From NCBI GenBank assembly GCA_045652425.1, contig JAZRUG010000007.1, forward strand, positions 1 to 64,000: DNA of 64,000 nucleotides, in the 5' to 3' direction. Position 1 is the stretch's first letter; each line of letters opens with the position of its first letter. Origin of the DNA: RGIG1995 sp045652425. GTDB lineage: Bacteria; Bacillota; Clostridia; Oscillospirales; CAG-272. Below, in pieces: positions 24,783 through 33,844 of the stretch. The notes under the pieces are model-generated. The model made no database searches, had not been told where the DNA came from, and saw only the letters and a list, made by a program, of their open reading frames with translations. The position numbers were made by a program, and so were the translations under genes.

Positions 24783-26516
24783 TCACAAATACTGTTTCAT
24801 AGTAGCTTTACAAGCGTCTATTGCGGCGTTTGCTTTTTCGGCTGTCGTGCCGTTTACGAGGTAATAGAGCTTGAGCTTCGGCTCTGTTCCTGAAGGTCTA
24901 ACTACAACAACGTCGCCGTTTGAGTTCTCGTAGTAAAGTACGTTAGACGAAGGAAGTCCCGTAGGCTCCGTCTTACCCGATTCTATGTCGGTAATCGTTC
25001 CTGCCTCGTAGTCGCGAACAGATACAACTTTAAGTCCACCCAATGTTTTAAGAGGATTGTTTCTCAAATTCTCCATAAAGGCATCCATCTTCGCCTTGCC
25101 GTCAAGACCTTCCATATATATGCTCTGTACGCCCTCAAAATAATAGCCGTATTTCTCATAGAGTGCTATCAACGCATCGTAGAGAGTCATACCCTTCTGC
25201 ATATAATATGCCGCCATTTCGCATATAAGCATCGTCGCTACAACTGCGTCCTTATCTCTTGCGTAGGTACCTTTGAGGTAGCCGTAGCTTTCTTCAAAGC
25301 CGAGCAAAAAGTCGCCGTAGCCCTTTGCTTCGTAGTTCTTTATAACCTCACCGATAAACTTAAAACCTGTAAGAACGTTATGAAGAGTTATATTATTCTC
25401 TTTACAAATTTTTGCCGCAAGCTGTGTAGATACGATAGTCTTTACAGCATAGGGGTGTTCAAGTTCCATTCCCTTTTCTCTATATGCGGTAATAATATAA
25501 TCGAGAAGCAAAGAACCTACCTGATTACCCGTAAGAGTCTTAAACTCACCCTGCTTGTTACGCGCCATAATACCCACTCTGTCGGCATCGGGGTCCGTAG
25601 CAATTATAAGGTCGCTCTTAACTTCTTCCGCAAGTTTTATACCCTCTTCAAACACCTCGGGAAACTCGGGGTTAGGATTGGGAGTGCCGGGAAAATCGCC
25701 GTTAGGCTCCATCTGGCTGTCAACCGTATAGAGATAACGCAATCCGCATTTTTTCAATATTTCGGGAACAAGTACCCTGCCCGCACCGTGCAATGGGGTA
25801 TATACAATTTTCAAAGTATCTGCAACTTTATCAAAGAGTTCGGGATATATAGCCTGTTTCTTTACGTTTTCAAGATATTTTTCATCAATCTCTCTGCCGA
25901 TTACAATAATCTTACCCTCGGCAACAGCTGAATCAAAATCAACCCTTTTTACGTCGTCGAAAATATCCGTACGCTTCATATAGTCGGCAACAGTATTAGC
26001 CTCTTCAGAAGCAAGCTGCGCGCCGTCTTCCCAATACGCCTTATATCCGTTATACTTTGCGGGGTTGTGAGATGCTGTTATATTTATTCCCGCAATGCAG
26101 TTCAATTCTCTCAATGCAAATGAAAGCACGGGAGTGGGGCGCAAAGATTCAAATATATATGCTTTTACGCCGTTTGCCGCCAAAACCTCTGCAGACACCT
26201 TTGCAAATCTCTCGGAATTGTTTCTGCAGTCGTATGCAATAGCAACGCCTCTTTCGCTCTTTCCGATGCTGTTTATAAGATTGGCAATCCCCTGCGTCGC
26301 TCTGCCTACGGTATAAACGTTCATAGCATTCGTTCCCGCAGTCATAATACCGCGAAGCCCCGCCGTACCAAATGATATATCCGACGAAAACCACATTTTT
26401 ATCTCATCGTCGTTATCTTCCATTTTTATCAAAGCTTCTCTAACGTCGCTTTCAAGGGACTTATTTTCTTTCCATCTTTTATATTCACACAAATAATCAG
26501 CCATATTATCCTCCAC
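24783..26516 (-). CDS. pgcA: Phospho-sugar mutase (phosphoglucomutase type)
   Basis: A 577-residue alpha-D-phosphohexomutase that interconverts hexose 1- and 6-phosphates. The four signatures are in order: catalytic Ser loop ITASHNPAKYNGYK (about 140), metal loop IATDPDADRVG (about 303), sugar loop GFEESYGYL (about 402) and phosphate loop RPSGTEPKLKLYY (about 540). The length fits the PgcA/PgmB-alpha group of Firmicutes. Its start overlaps the upstream gene by 11 bp, so translation is likely coupled. Confidence 0.94.
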   Translation of the reverse strand: MEDNMADYLCEYKRWKENKSLESDVREALIKMEDNDDEIKMWFSSDISFGTAGLRGIMTAGTNAMNVYTVGRATQGIANLINSIGKSERGVAIAYDCRNNSERFAKVSAEVLAANGVKAYIFESLRPTPVLSFALRELNCIAGINITASHNPAKYNGYKAYWEDGAQLASEEANTVADYMKRTDIFDDVKRVDFDSAVAEGKIIVIGREIDEKYLENVKKQAIYPELFDKVADTLKIVYTPLHGAGRVLVPEILKKCGLRYLYTVDSQMEPNGDFPGTPNPNPEFPEVFEEGIKLAEEVKSDLIIATDPDADRVGIMARNKQGEFKTLTGNQVGSLLLDYIITAYREKGMELEHPYAVKTIVSTQLAAKICKENNITLHNVLTGFKFIGEVIKNYEAKGYGDFLLGFEESYGYLKGTYARDKDAVVATMLICEMAAYYMQKGMTLYDALIALYEKYGYYFEGVQSIYMEGLDGKAKMDAFMENLRNNPLKTLGGLKVVSVRDYEAGTITDIESGKTEPTGLPSSNVLYYENSNGDVVVVRPSGTEPKLKLYYLVNGTTAEKANAAIDACKATMKQYL

Positions 26517-27432
26517 GCTTACTTCTTGTTGTCTTGATTTGGGTATAGATTCCGATTATTTCAAACCTGGGTATTTCCAGCTCTAACCAGAATAAAAATT
26601 TCTTTAAATCGCCGTTACCTTTAAATATAACGTCAAAATAATATTCCTTTTCCGAATAGTATATGGGAAATGAGTCAACTTTATGCAACCAAAAACCAAA
26701 GAACGACGCCGCTTGCAAAACTTCTTGTAAGCGTATTCTTTCACCGAAGTTAAATCCAATCTCAACGTATTCCCCGTCAGACATACCGCTTTTACATTCA
26801 ATTTTCGCAATATCTCGCTTGAGTAATGCAAAGCGTGTAGTCTTTCCGTTTGCACTTTCGACGTTACAGGTAAGCACTATTTTAAGACCGTACTTACGAA
26901 TCATATTGCAAAAGCCCGTCATTCTGCCGTCATCAGAATTTTCAATAGGGAGAATACAATAGGGATTTCTGCTATAATATACGTCTTCGCACACGTCGGC
27001 AAAAGTTTCTCCGTATGAAACTCTCGGTTCTTTCAATAGTTTTGAAAAGTTATTAAAAGCTATATCTGCAAGTGAGTTTTTTAAATAAGATACCGTATCG
27101 GTATTAAAAGTTGCATCATTTTCAGCTTCATCAGCCTCATCTTCACTCTGTGGATACAGAGCGTCAATACAATTCAGTTTGTCAAAGCTGTTCAAGCACT
27201 CATATACCGCCGACAAATACTTTTTGTTTTCATTCAGACAAGGTACATGACTGTCCTTATATGCAAACTCTTTTTCGTATAGCTTTCTTGATTCTTCTCT
27301 CGAAGAACCAATAATCATTTCCGCTTTATCAGCAATATGCGACACTCTCTTTTCAAGGGTATCACGTATCAAAACGTCATTATCCTTCAGATTTTCCTCA
27401 ATTATTTGATTTTTCTCTTCAAAAGAAGACAT
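26506..27432 (-). CDS. Degenerate chorismate mutase/prephenate dehydratase (PheA)-like protein
   Basis: A 308-residue protein not clearly assignable at first sight. Residues 140-202 match prephenate dehydratase in pattern: YCILPIENSDDGRMTGF (PIENS at 162-166) and KTTRFALL with the catalytic TRF at 199-201. Residues 225-300 look like the ACT regulatory domain (YYFDVIFKG...FEIIGIY), but the ESRP effector motif is replaced by DSFP (253-256), and the N-terminal GxxGTxS motif of the catalytic domain is not recognisable. The first 60 residues form charged helices that could be a relic chorismate mutase. It probably no longer makes phenylpyruvate and may instead be a sensor. It lies between htpG and pgcA, the latter overlapping by 11 bp. 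Confidence 0.55.
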   Translation of the reverse strand: MSSFEEKNQIIEENLKDNDVLIRDTLEKRVSHIADKAEMIIGSSREESRKLYEKEFAYKDSHVPCLNENKKYLSAVYECLNSFDKLNCIDALYPQSEDEADEAENDATFNTDTVSYLKNSLADIAFNNFSKLLKEPRVSYGETFADVCEDVYYSRNPYCILPIENSDDGRMTGFCNMIRKYGLKIVLTCNVESANGKTTRFALLKRDIAKIECKSGMSDGEYVEIGFNFGERIRLQEVLQAASFFGFWLHKVDSFPIYYSEKEYYFDVIFKGNGDLKKFLFWLELEIPRFEIIGIYTQIKTTRSKRGG

Positions 27433-27456
27433 AACGAATTTCCTTTTATAAATATT

Positions 27457-29325
27457 TTAGATATTATCCTCAAGCAGCTTAAAACTATCACTCAAGAATT
27501 CTTGAAGTTCGTCAGCGTTAAGCTGTCTTTGGGTAAGAAGCGCCAACATATATACCTGATGCGCCACTATCTTCGTCTTTTCGCTTTCGGCGTCGTCGGA
27601 CATCTTCTTTATAAGAGGACTCTGTGTATTAAGCACAAGCGTCGACTCAACGGGAATATTCATATATTCCATAGCGCCGTTCGCCGCATAGAACTTCATC
27701 ATATCGTCCATTCTGCGCGCCTCTTCAGAGATATTCAAAAGAGCCGGTGTCTTCGTGTCAGCAAGAGCTTCAAATTTTACGGTCAACTTTTCATTTTTGC
27801 TTACCGTCTTAAAAATGTTAGCCAAACTGTCGTTTTCAAAAGATTCTCCGTCGCCCTTTAACGCCTCGATATCAGCGTCAACGCGAACAAATTTTATATT
27901 CTTTTCGCTTTCAAGCAAGCCCATAAACGAGGTATCGATAACTTTATCGAGAAGCGCTATCTCTATACCTCTTGCTGCAAACAGCGAAATATACTGCGCC
28001 TGTACCGTCTTATCGGTTGCATAATAAACTGTATTTTCGTTAGTATCCTTGGCTTTGTCAAGATATTCGTCAACAGTAACGTATCTGCCATCGGTCAGAG
28101 CAAGCATAAGACTGCCCTTAACACGCTCGTAGAACTTGCGATCTCTTATACAGCCGTATTCAACGAAGAGCTTAATGTCGTTCCAAAGTTTTTCGTACTT
28201 TTCACGCTCGCCATTAAACATAGAATTAAGCTTATCGGCAACTTTTTTTACAATATGCGCCGACATCTTCGCTACGTACGCACTGTTCTGCAAATAGCTT
28301 CTTGAAACATTTAAGGGAAGCTCGGGGCAATCCAGCGCACCTTTTAGCATAAGCATAAACTCGGGTATAACTTCTTTTATATTGTCAGCCACGAAAACCT
28401 GATTATAGTAAAGCTTTACCTGACCTTCAAGGCTGTCATATTCGTGGTTAATCTTCGGGAAATAAAGAATACCTTTAAAATTCAAGGGGTAATCTGCATT
28501 GATATGAATGTGAAACAAGGGTTCTTTGAAATCTGTAAATACTTTGTTGTAAAACTCCTTGTATTCTTCTTCCGAACATTCGCTGGGTAACTTCTTCCAA
28601 AGGGGATTAACGTCATTTATAGGTTTGTTGCAATCGCAATCACATTCTTCACCTTCGTGATTGTGTTCGCACTTCTTCTCTTCGCCCTCAACTTCAAAGT
28701 ATATCTCAACGGGCATAAACGAACAGTACTTATTCAAAATAGAACGAATCTTGTCTTCGGACAAAAATTCAGCCTCGTTGTCGCTTATATGCATTACAAC
28801 ATCGGTACCTCTGCCTGACTTTTCGATATTCTCGAAAATCTCGTATTCGCCCGCCTCGTTGCAAACCCACTTTACAGCAGCCGCGTCGGTATAGCTTTTC
28901 GTAACAACGTCAACGGTATCGCTTACCATAAATGCAGAGTAAAATCCAAGTCCAAAATGACCGATAATTCCATTCTGCGCGCCGTCTTCGTTTTCATATT
29001 CTTTTATAAAATCAAGTGCGCCGGAGAGCGCTATCTGGCATATATATTTATTGACTTCTTCAAGCGACATTCCAATACCGTTGTCGCTTACGGTCAAGGT
29101 TTTTTCATCTTTATTAAGTCTAACGTATATCTTAAAATCCTCGTCAATATCCTTTACTTTTCCGAGGGATATAAGTCTTTTAAGTTTTGTAACGGCATCA
29201 GATGCGTTACTTACGATTTCGCGCAAAAATATTTCTTTTTCCGAGTATAACCATTTTTTAATTATCGGAAATATATGTTCGGTTTCGACGGATATACCGC
29301 CTTTATTTCTAATATTATCTGACAT
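27457..29325 (-). CDS. htpG: Molecular chaperone HtpG (Hsp90)
   Basis: A 622-residue Hsp90 homologue. The N-terminal ATPase has EIFLREIVSNASDA, SDNGIGM and IGHFGLGFYSAFMV; the middle domain has PLWKKLPSECSEEEYKEFY and the C-terminal dimerisation domain follows. At the N/middle linker (residues 219-232) there is an odd Cys/His-rich insertion, CEHNHEGEECDCDC, in place of the usual acidic linker. I prefer the ATG at 29325; AAGGAG stands 11 bp upstream. A TTG six bases earlier is also possible. It appears to start a unit with the PheA-like gene and pgcA. Confidence 0.95.
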   Translation of the reverse strand: MSDNIRNKGGISVETEHIFPIIKKWLYSEKEIFLREIVSNASDAVTKLKRLISLGKVKDIDEDFKIYVRLNKDEKTLTVSDNGIGMSLEEVNKYICQIALSGALDFIKEYENEDGAQNGIIGHFGLGFYSAFMVSDTVDVVTKSYTDAAAVKWVCNEAGEYEIFENIEKSGRGTDVVMHISDNEAEFLSEDKIRSILNKYCSFMPVEIYFEVEGEEKKCEHNHEGEECDCDCNKPINDVNPLWKKLPSECSEEEYKEFYNKVFTDFKEPLFHIHINADYPLNFKGILYFPKINHEYDSLEGQVKLYYNQVFVADNIKEVIPEFMLMLKGALDCPELPLNVSRSYLQNSAYVAKMSAHIVKKVADKLNSMFNGEREKYEKLWNDIKLFVEYGCIRDRKFYERVKGSLMLALTDGRYVTVDEYLDKAKDTNENTVYYATDKTVQAQYISLFAARGIEIALLDKVIDTSFMGLLESEKNIKFVRVDADIEALKGDGESFENDSLANIFKTVSKNEKLTVKFEALADTKTPALLNISEEARRMDDMMKFYAANGAMEYMNIPVESTLVLNTQSPLIKKMSDDAESEKTKIVAHQVYMLALLTQRQLNADELQEFLSDSFKLLEDNI

Positions 29326-29375
29326 AATCAAAAATACTCCTTTTCACGCACTTTTCCACGCTATTATAAAAAACA

Positions 29376-29411
29376 AAAAATATGGGGACTCATACCAAAG
29401 CATGAGTCCCC
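29376..29411 (-). terminator. Terminator of the S10-spc-alpha super-operon
   Basis: GGGGACTCAT and ATGAGTCCCC form a perfect 10-bp stem which, read on the minus strand, is followed by ATATTTTTTGTTTTTT. It follows rplQ by 15 bp. Confidence 0.92.
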
Positions 29412-29425
29412 GACTAAAACTAAAA

Positions 29426-29899
29426 TTATTCTGCTTTGGTCTCTTCGGTAGCTTCTTCAGCCTTAACCTCTTCAACCTTTGCTTCTTCAACATTAGCTTC
29501 TTCTTTCTTTGCAGCCTTCTTTGTCTCTTTTTTAGCTTCTTCTGCAGCCTTTTCTTCAGCTACGAGCTTAATAAGAGCCATTTCTGCTCCATCACCGCGA
29601 CGGGGACCGAGTTTATACATACGGGTATAACCGCCGTTTCTGTCAGCATATTCAGGTGCAATTGTATCAAAAAGCTTCTTTACTACGTCTTCCTTTGTTA
29701 CGAAAGCCATAGCAGCTCTTTTAGCAGCAAGAGTATTCTTCTTGCCGAGAGTAATCATTTTTTCGGTCAAGCTACGTACTTCTTTAGCTCTGGTAAGAGT
29801 TGTTTCGATAGAACCGTTCTCAAGGAGATAGGTTACCATACCTCTTAACATCGCTTGTCTGTGAGCAGTAGGTCTGCCGAGTTTTCTGGTTCCTGGCAT
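29426..29899 (-). CDS. rplQ: 50S ribosomal protein L17 with charged tail
   Basis: The first 112 residues are standard L17 (GTRKLGRPTAHRQAMLRGM at the start). A further 45 residues are almost only Glu, Ala, Lys and Val in short repeats (EEAKVEEVKAEEATEE), a low-complexity extension seen in several Clostridia. It is the last gene of the super-operon, 55 bp after rpoA and just before the terminator. Confidence 0.96.
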   Translation of the reverse strand: MPGTRKLGRPTAHRQAMLRGMVTYLLENGSIETTLTRAKEVRSLTEKMITLGKKNTLAAKRAAMAFVTKEDVVKKLFDTIAPEYADRNGGYTRMYKLGPRRGDGAEMALIKLVAEEKAAEEAKKETKKAAKKEEANVEEAKVEEVKAEEATEETKAE

Positions 29900-29954
29900 T
29901 GTAAGGGACCTCCTTCTTACATATCAATTAAATGAGCGTATGTCGCGCCTACTC

Positions 29955-30905
29955 TCAGTCTTCCTCTTTCTTGAGTCCGAGATTGAGTGAGTGCAATTTT
30001 TGAATAACTTCGTCAAGCGATTTCTTACCGAGGTTTCTGACCTTGATCATGTCCTCTTCCGTGCGGTTTGTAAGATCCTGTACAGTATCAATACCCGCAC
30101 GCTTCAAGCAGTTGAAGCTTCTTACGGACAGTTCAAGCTCCTCAATGGTCATCTCAAGAACTTTTTCGAGTTTAGTTTCTTCGCGCTCAACTAATATATC
30201 TGCCTTGATAGGCTCGTCAGACAAGTCTACAAACAGATTGAGATGCTCGTTGAGTATCTTGGCACCGAGGGAAATTGCCTCTTTGGCACTGATAGTACCA
30301 TTAGTCAATACCTCGAGGGTAAGCTTATCGTAGTCAGTAATATTACCTACACGTGTATTTTCAACTGTGTAGCTTACATTATAAACAGGTGTATATATGG
30401 AATCGGTATAGATAACTCCGATAACGGACTGGTTGTTCTGCTTGTTTCTGTCTTGAGAAACGTAACCACGTCCGTGATCAAACGTAAGTTCCATATACAA
30501 ACGAGTATTTTCACTGACTGTTGCAATATGATGGTCAGGATTGAGAACTTCGATATCAGCATCCTGCTTAATATCGCCTGCTGTTACGTCAATAGGACCT
30601 GTTACGTCAATAACAACGGTCTTGGGCCCTTGACTGTTAAGCTTAGCGGTAATACCCTTAACGTTAAGAATAATGTTTGTAACATCTTCTGTAACACCGG
30701 GAATAGTCGAAATCTCATGGAGAACACCGTCAATTTTTACGCTTGTTACAGCTACGCCGGGAAGGGAGCTGAGCAAGACTCTGCGAAGTGAATTGCCAAG
30801 TGTTGTTCCATAACCTCTTTCAAGGGGCTCAATAATGAATTTTCCTTTTGAGCCGTCTTCGCTTAAGTTTATCGTGGATATATTGGGCTTTTCTATTTCG
30901 ATCAT
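29955..30905 (-). CDS. rpoA: RNA polymerase alpha subunit
   Basis: A 316-residue subunit. The N-terminal assembly domain carries EPLERGYGTTLGNSLRRVLLSSLPG, and the C-terminal domain has SFNCLKRAGIDTVQDLTNRTEEDM and the NLGKKSLDEV helix that contacts UP elements and activators. It begins after a 68-bp gap from rpsD, with an AGGAGG Shine-Dalgarno. Confidence 0.98.
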   Translation of the reverse strand: MIEIEKPNISTINLSEDGSKGKFIIEPLERGYGTTLGNSLRRVLLSSLPGVAVTSVKIDGVLHEISTIPGVTEDVTNIILNVKGITAKLNSQGPKTVVIDVTGPIDVTAGDIKQDADIEVLNPDHHIATVSENTRLYMELTFDHGRGYVSQDRNKQNNQSVIGVIYTDSIYTPVYNVSYTVENTRVGNITDYDKLTLEVLTNGTISAKEAISLGAKILNEHLNLFVDLSDEPIKADILVEREETKLEKVLEMTIEELELSVRSFNCLKRAGIDTVQDLTNRTEEDMIKVRNLGKKSLDEVIQKLHSLNLGLKKEED

Positions 30906-30973
30906 AATTTTCCTCCTGTAATTTTAGGTTTTCGCCGGTTTTCTTCTCCGGCTTCGTGGACGGAGGTGCTGTT

Positions 30974-31600
30974 TTACTTTGAGTACAACTCTACGATGAG
31001 CTGTTCTTCGAACGGGAAGTCGATATCGTCTCTCTTAGGCAGAGCGATAACTTTTGCTGATACAGCACTGTTATCAACTTCAAGCCACTTGGGAGCGTTG
31101 TTGCTTTCCATAACTTCCATCAAGCCCTTGAACTTTTCAGATGCACGTGCGCCTTCTCTAAGAGCGATAACATCACCCTGCTTAACAATGATAGAAGGAA
31201 CGTTTGCCTTCTTTCCGTTGATTGAGAAATGACCGTGTGTAACGAGCTGACGTGCTTCCTTACGGCTTTCTGCCAAGCCCATTCTGTACACTACATTGTC
31301 AAAACGACGTTCAAGCAATGAGAGAAGATTTTCACCGGTTACGCCCTCCTGCTTTGCAGCGAGTTCATAGTAGTGCTTGAACTGGTTCTCAAGCACACCG
31401 TAGTATCTTCTTGCCTTCTGCTTTTCACGAAGCTGTAAACCGTATTCCTTAAGCTTCTTGCTGTTTGCGCCATGCTGTCCGGGAGCTGCCGGTCTGCGAG
31501 CTACCGAGCATTTGTCTGACATACAACGTTCGCCCTTCAAAAAGAGCTTTGTACCTTCTCTGCGGCAAAGTCTGCACGCAGGTCCTGTATATCTTGCCAT
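30974..31600 (-). CDS. rpsD: 30S ribosomal protein S4
   Basis: A 208-residue primary 16S-binding protein. The N-terminal CRLCRREGTKLFLKGERCMSDKCSV includes four cysteines of the zinc-binding (C+) form, and the S4 RNA-binding domain follows (LERRFDNVVYRMGLAESRKEARQLV). In many bacteria S4 represses the alpha operon; no specific target structure is evident here. Confidence 0.98.
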   Translation of the reverse strand: MARYTGPACRLCRREGTKLFLKGERCMSDKCSVARRPAAPGQHGANSKKLKEYGLQLREKQKARRYYGVLENQFKHYYELAAKQEGVTGENLLSLLERRFDNVVYRMGLAESRKEARQLVTHGHFSINGKKANVPSIIVKQGDVIALREGARASEKFKGLMEVMESNNAPKWLEVDNSAVSAKVIALPKRDDIDFPFEEQLIVELYSK

Positions 31601-31626
31601 AACTTATTTTTCCTCCTATTTACGTA

Positions 31627-32025
31627 TTATACACGTCTTCTCTTAGGCGGTCTGCATCCATTGTGAGGAATGGGTGTTACGTCCTTGATAAGTGTAATAT
31701 CAAGACCTACTGCCTGAAGAGCACGTATTGCGGATTCTCTGCCGCTTCCGGGGCCTTTTACGTAAACTTCTACGGTCTTCATACCGTGTTCCATAGCTGC
31801 TTTTGCTGCAGTTTCTGCTGCCATCTGTGCTGCGAAGGGTGTAGACTTCTTAGAGCCCTTGAAACCAAGTTCGCCTGCGGATGCCCAGGATACTGCGTTG
31901 CCGTTAACATCGGAAATTGTTACGATTGTGTTATTGAAAGTAGCGCGAATATGTGCCGCACCTTTTTCAATGTTCTTGCGCTCACGGCGCTTTCTTACAA
32001 CCTTTTTATTTGCTGCTTTTGCCAT
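31627..32025 (-). CDS. rpsK: 30S ribosomal protein S11
   Basis: A 132-residue platform protein; the segments NNTIVTISDVNGNAVSWASAG and VTPIPHNGCRPPKRRRV are standard. A GAGGG Shine-Dalgarno-like site precedes the ATG. It is 18 bp after rpsM and 26 bp before rpsD. Confidence 0.98.
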   Translation of the reverse strand: MAKAANKKVVRKRRERKNIEKGAAHIRATFNNTIVTISDVNGNAVSWASAGELGFKGSKKSTPFAAQMAAETAAKAAMEHGMKTVEVYVKGPGSGRESAIRALQAVGLDITLIKDVTPIPHNGCRPPKRRRV

Positions 32026-32043
32026 TTGAAGTATTACCCTCCT

Positions 32044-32412
32044 TTACTTCTTCTTATTTGCGATAGTTTTTGCAGGGCCTTTTCTTGTTCTTGCGTTTGT
32101 CTTTGTACGCTGACCTCTGACAGGGAGACCTTTTCTGTGTCTGATACCGCGGAAGCAGTTAATTTCAACCAATCTCTTGATGTCAAGAGCAACTTCACGG
32201 TGGAGGTCACCTTCTACTTTATAATTGTTTTCAATCTCATCTCTGAGCTTTGCAACTTCTTCCTCTGTGAGATCCTTTGCTCTCTTGTCAGGGTCTATAC
32301 CTGTACTTGCGAGGATGTCGTTTGCGCTTTTACGGCCAATACCATATATATAGGTAAGAGCGATTTCAATGCGTTTTGCATTTGGAATATCAACACCTGC
32401 TATACGTGCCAT
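32044..32412 (-). CDS. rpsM: 30S ribosomal protein S13
   Basis: A 122-residue head protein contacting the P-site tRNA through its basic C-terminal tail (RGQRTKTNARTRKGPAKTIA). The start MARIAGVDIPNAKRIEIALTYIYGIG is typical. It follows rpmJ by 16 bp. Confidence 0.98.
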   Translation of the reverse strand: MARIAGVDIPNAKRIEIALTYIYGIGRKSANDILASTGIDPDKRAKDLTEEEVAKLRDEIENNYKVEGDLHREVALDIKRLVEINCFRGIRHRKGLPVRGQRTKTNARTRKGPAKTIANKKK

Positions 32413-32428
32413 TTATTATTTCACCTCT

Positions 32429-32542
32429 TTAGCCTTGTTTCTGTTTATGCTTAGGGTTTTCGCAAATAACCATTACTTTGCCTTTTCTCTTAATGATTTT
32501 GCATTTTTCACATATTTTCTTTACGCTGGGTTTGACCTTCAT
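32429..32542 (-). CDS. rpmJ: 50S ribosomal protein L36
   Basis: A 37-residue protein beginning MKVKPSVKKICEKCKI. Three cysteines and a histidine (CEKC, C27 and the H of NPKHK) make the zinc-binding C+ form, so the cell probably depends on zinc for it unless a paralogue exists elsewhere. It sits in the standard place between infA and rpsM, 33 bp after infA. Confidence 0.97.
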   Translation of the reverse strand: MKVKPSVKKICEKCKIIKRKGKVMVICENPKHKQKQG

Positions 32543-32575
32543 TTCTTTACACCGGTCCTTTCTTTACGCGTATTA

Positions 32576-32794
32576 TTATTTAGTGCGCCAGGTTATACGT
32601 CCTTTTGTAAGATCGTATACTGAAACTTCTACTGTAACTTTATCGCCCGGTACAATCCAGATATAGTTCATTCTGAGCTTACCTGAAATGTGAGCGTTTA
32701 CCGTATGCCCATTGGGCAGCTGTACCTTAAAGGTCGCATTAGGCAGAGCCTCAAGTACGGTACCTTCAAATTCAATAACGTCGTCCTTTGGCAA
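32576..32794 (-). CDS. infA: Translation initiation factor IF-1
   Basis: The protein is 72 residues when started at the TTG at 32794 (read as MPKDDVIEFEGTVLEALPNA). AAGGAG lies 8 bp before that TTG, and the length equals the family standard. A GTG at 32803 would place the start inside the Shine-Dalgarno and is rejected. IF-1 occupies the A site during initiation. The gene is intact although the stretch before it holds a broken gene. Confidence 0.95.
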   Translation of the reverse strand: MPKDDVIEFEGTVLEALPNATFKVQLPNGHTVNAHISGKLRMNYIWIVPGDKVTVEVSVYDLTKGRITWRTK

Positions 32795-32874
32795 AACAAT
32801 CACTCCTTCTTATTTTTCAGGACTTTTATGATACGATAAGGCTTTTTGCCGCGGTCTTTGTCACAATGCTTCTT

Positions 32875-33064
32875 TTAAACGGTGGTGCTAAATCACCGTT
32901 AAGCAATTCTGACAAGCCTTTTATGCCCTATCTTTTCTTTTGGCTTCTCATTTTTTCACTCTCTTATTCAACACTAAAAAAACTTATCTTCATCAAGCAC
33001 ACCGACCGTGAAGAACTTTTCGTCTTCGTAGTATTTCGTTAAGAGAAATTGCGATACTACCCGT
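32875..33064 (-). pseudogene. Decayed KOW-domain (L14e-like) RNA-binding protein
   Basis: In Clostridia a short KOW-domain RNA-binding protein normally stands between map and infA. Here no frame is open, but pieces of such a protein appear in succession on the minus strand in different frames: GSIAISL (from 33061), YYEDEKFFTVGVLDEDKFF (33033-32977), VLNKRVKK and then MRSQKKR, and HKRL. Linking them needs at least three frameshifts and removal of a stop within 190 bp, which is too many for ordinary sequencing error. The neighbouring genes are intact. The spelling of the relic pieces, rather than alignment, supports the call. Confidence 0.5.
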
Positions 33065-33079
33065 AATAAACTGTTATAG

Positions 33080-33832
33080 TCAGTTTACTTTTGTAGTAGA
33101 TATTACTCCGTCATCCGTCAATATGTTCGTATGTTCATAATGTGCAGATAACTTGCCGTCTTTGGTTTTTACCGTCCAGCCATCAGGCAACACGTAAACT
33201 TCATGCGTTCCTGCGTTAACCATAGGTTCAATTGCAAGAGCCATTCCCTTTGCAAGTCTGACACCGTGTCCTGCGCTTCCGTAATTTGGAACGCTTGGAT
33301 CTTCGTGCAATTCTTTACCTATTCCGTGTCCTACAAACTGTCTGACAACGCTGAATCCGTATTTTTTCACCTGTTCTTCGATAGCGCTTCCGATATCGCC
33401 TATTCGATTCCCCGGCATTGCCGCCTCAATTCCCTTTTCAAAGGAAGTCTTGGCTGCTTCAATAAGTCTTTTTGCCTCATCGGAAACATTTCCGACAGCA
33501 AAAGTATTGGCAGAGTCTCCGTGGAATCCGTTGAAGAATGCACCAACGTCTATCTTAACGATGTCTCCTTCTTGAAGAATCTTTTTCTTCGACGGAATAC
33601 CGTGTATAACCTCATCATTAATAGATATACATGCGCTTCCGGGGAAGCCACCATATCCAAGGAAACTGGGTTTTGCTCCCGATTTCACAATATGATTATA
33701 GATTATATCATCAAGATATTTCGTAGATACTCCTTCTTTAACAGCCTCACCGGCAAGGCACAGTGCCTCACCTGTGATTCTGCCTGCCTCTTTCATAATC
33801 GCAATTTGAGCTGCGTTTTTAAGTTGTATCAT
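33080..33832 (-). CDS. map: Methionine aminopeptidase, type I
   Basis: A 250-residue metalloenzyme that removes the initiator Met. The metal-binding Asp, Asp, His, Glu and Glu are seen in DVGAFFNGFHGDSANTF, GHGIGKELHEDP, ALAIEPMV and the C-terminal YEHT region. The gene starts 13 bp after adk. No N-terminal zinc extension is present. Confidence 0.96.
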   Translation of the reverse strand: MIQLKNAAQIAIMKEAGRITGEALCLAGEAVKEGVSTKYLDDIIYNHIVKSGAKPSFLGYGGFPGSACISINDEVIHGIPSKKKILQEGDIVKIDVGAFFNGFHGDSANTFAVGNVSDEAKRLIEAAKTSFEKGIEAAMPGNRIGDIGSAIEEQVKKYGFSVVRQFVGHGIGKELHEDPSVPNYGSAGHGVRLAKGMALAIEPMVNAGTHEVYVLPDGWTVKTKDGKLSAHYEHTNILTDDGVISTTKVN

Positions 33833-33844
33833 ATATTTTTGCCT

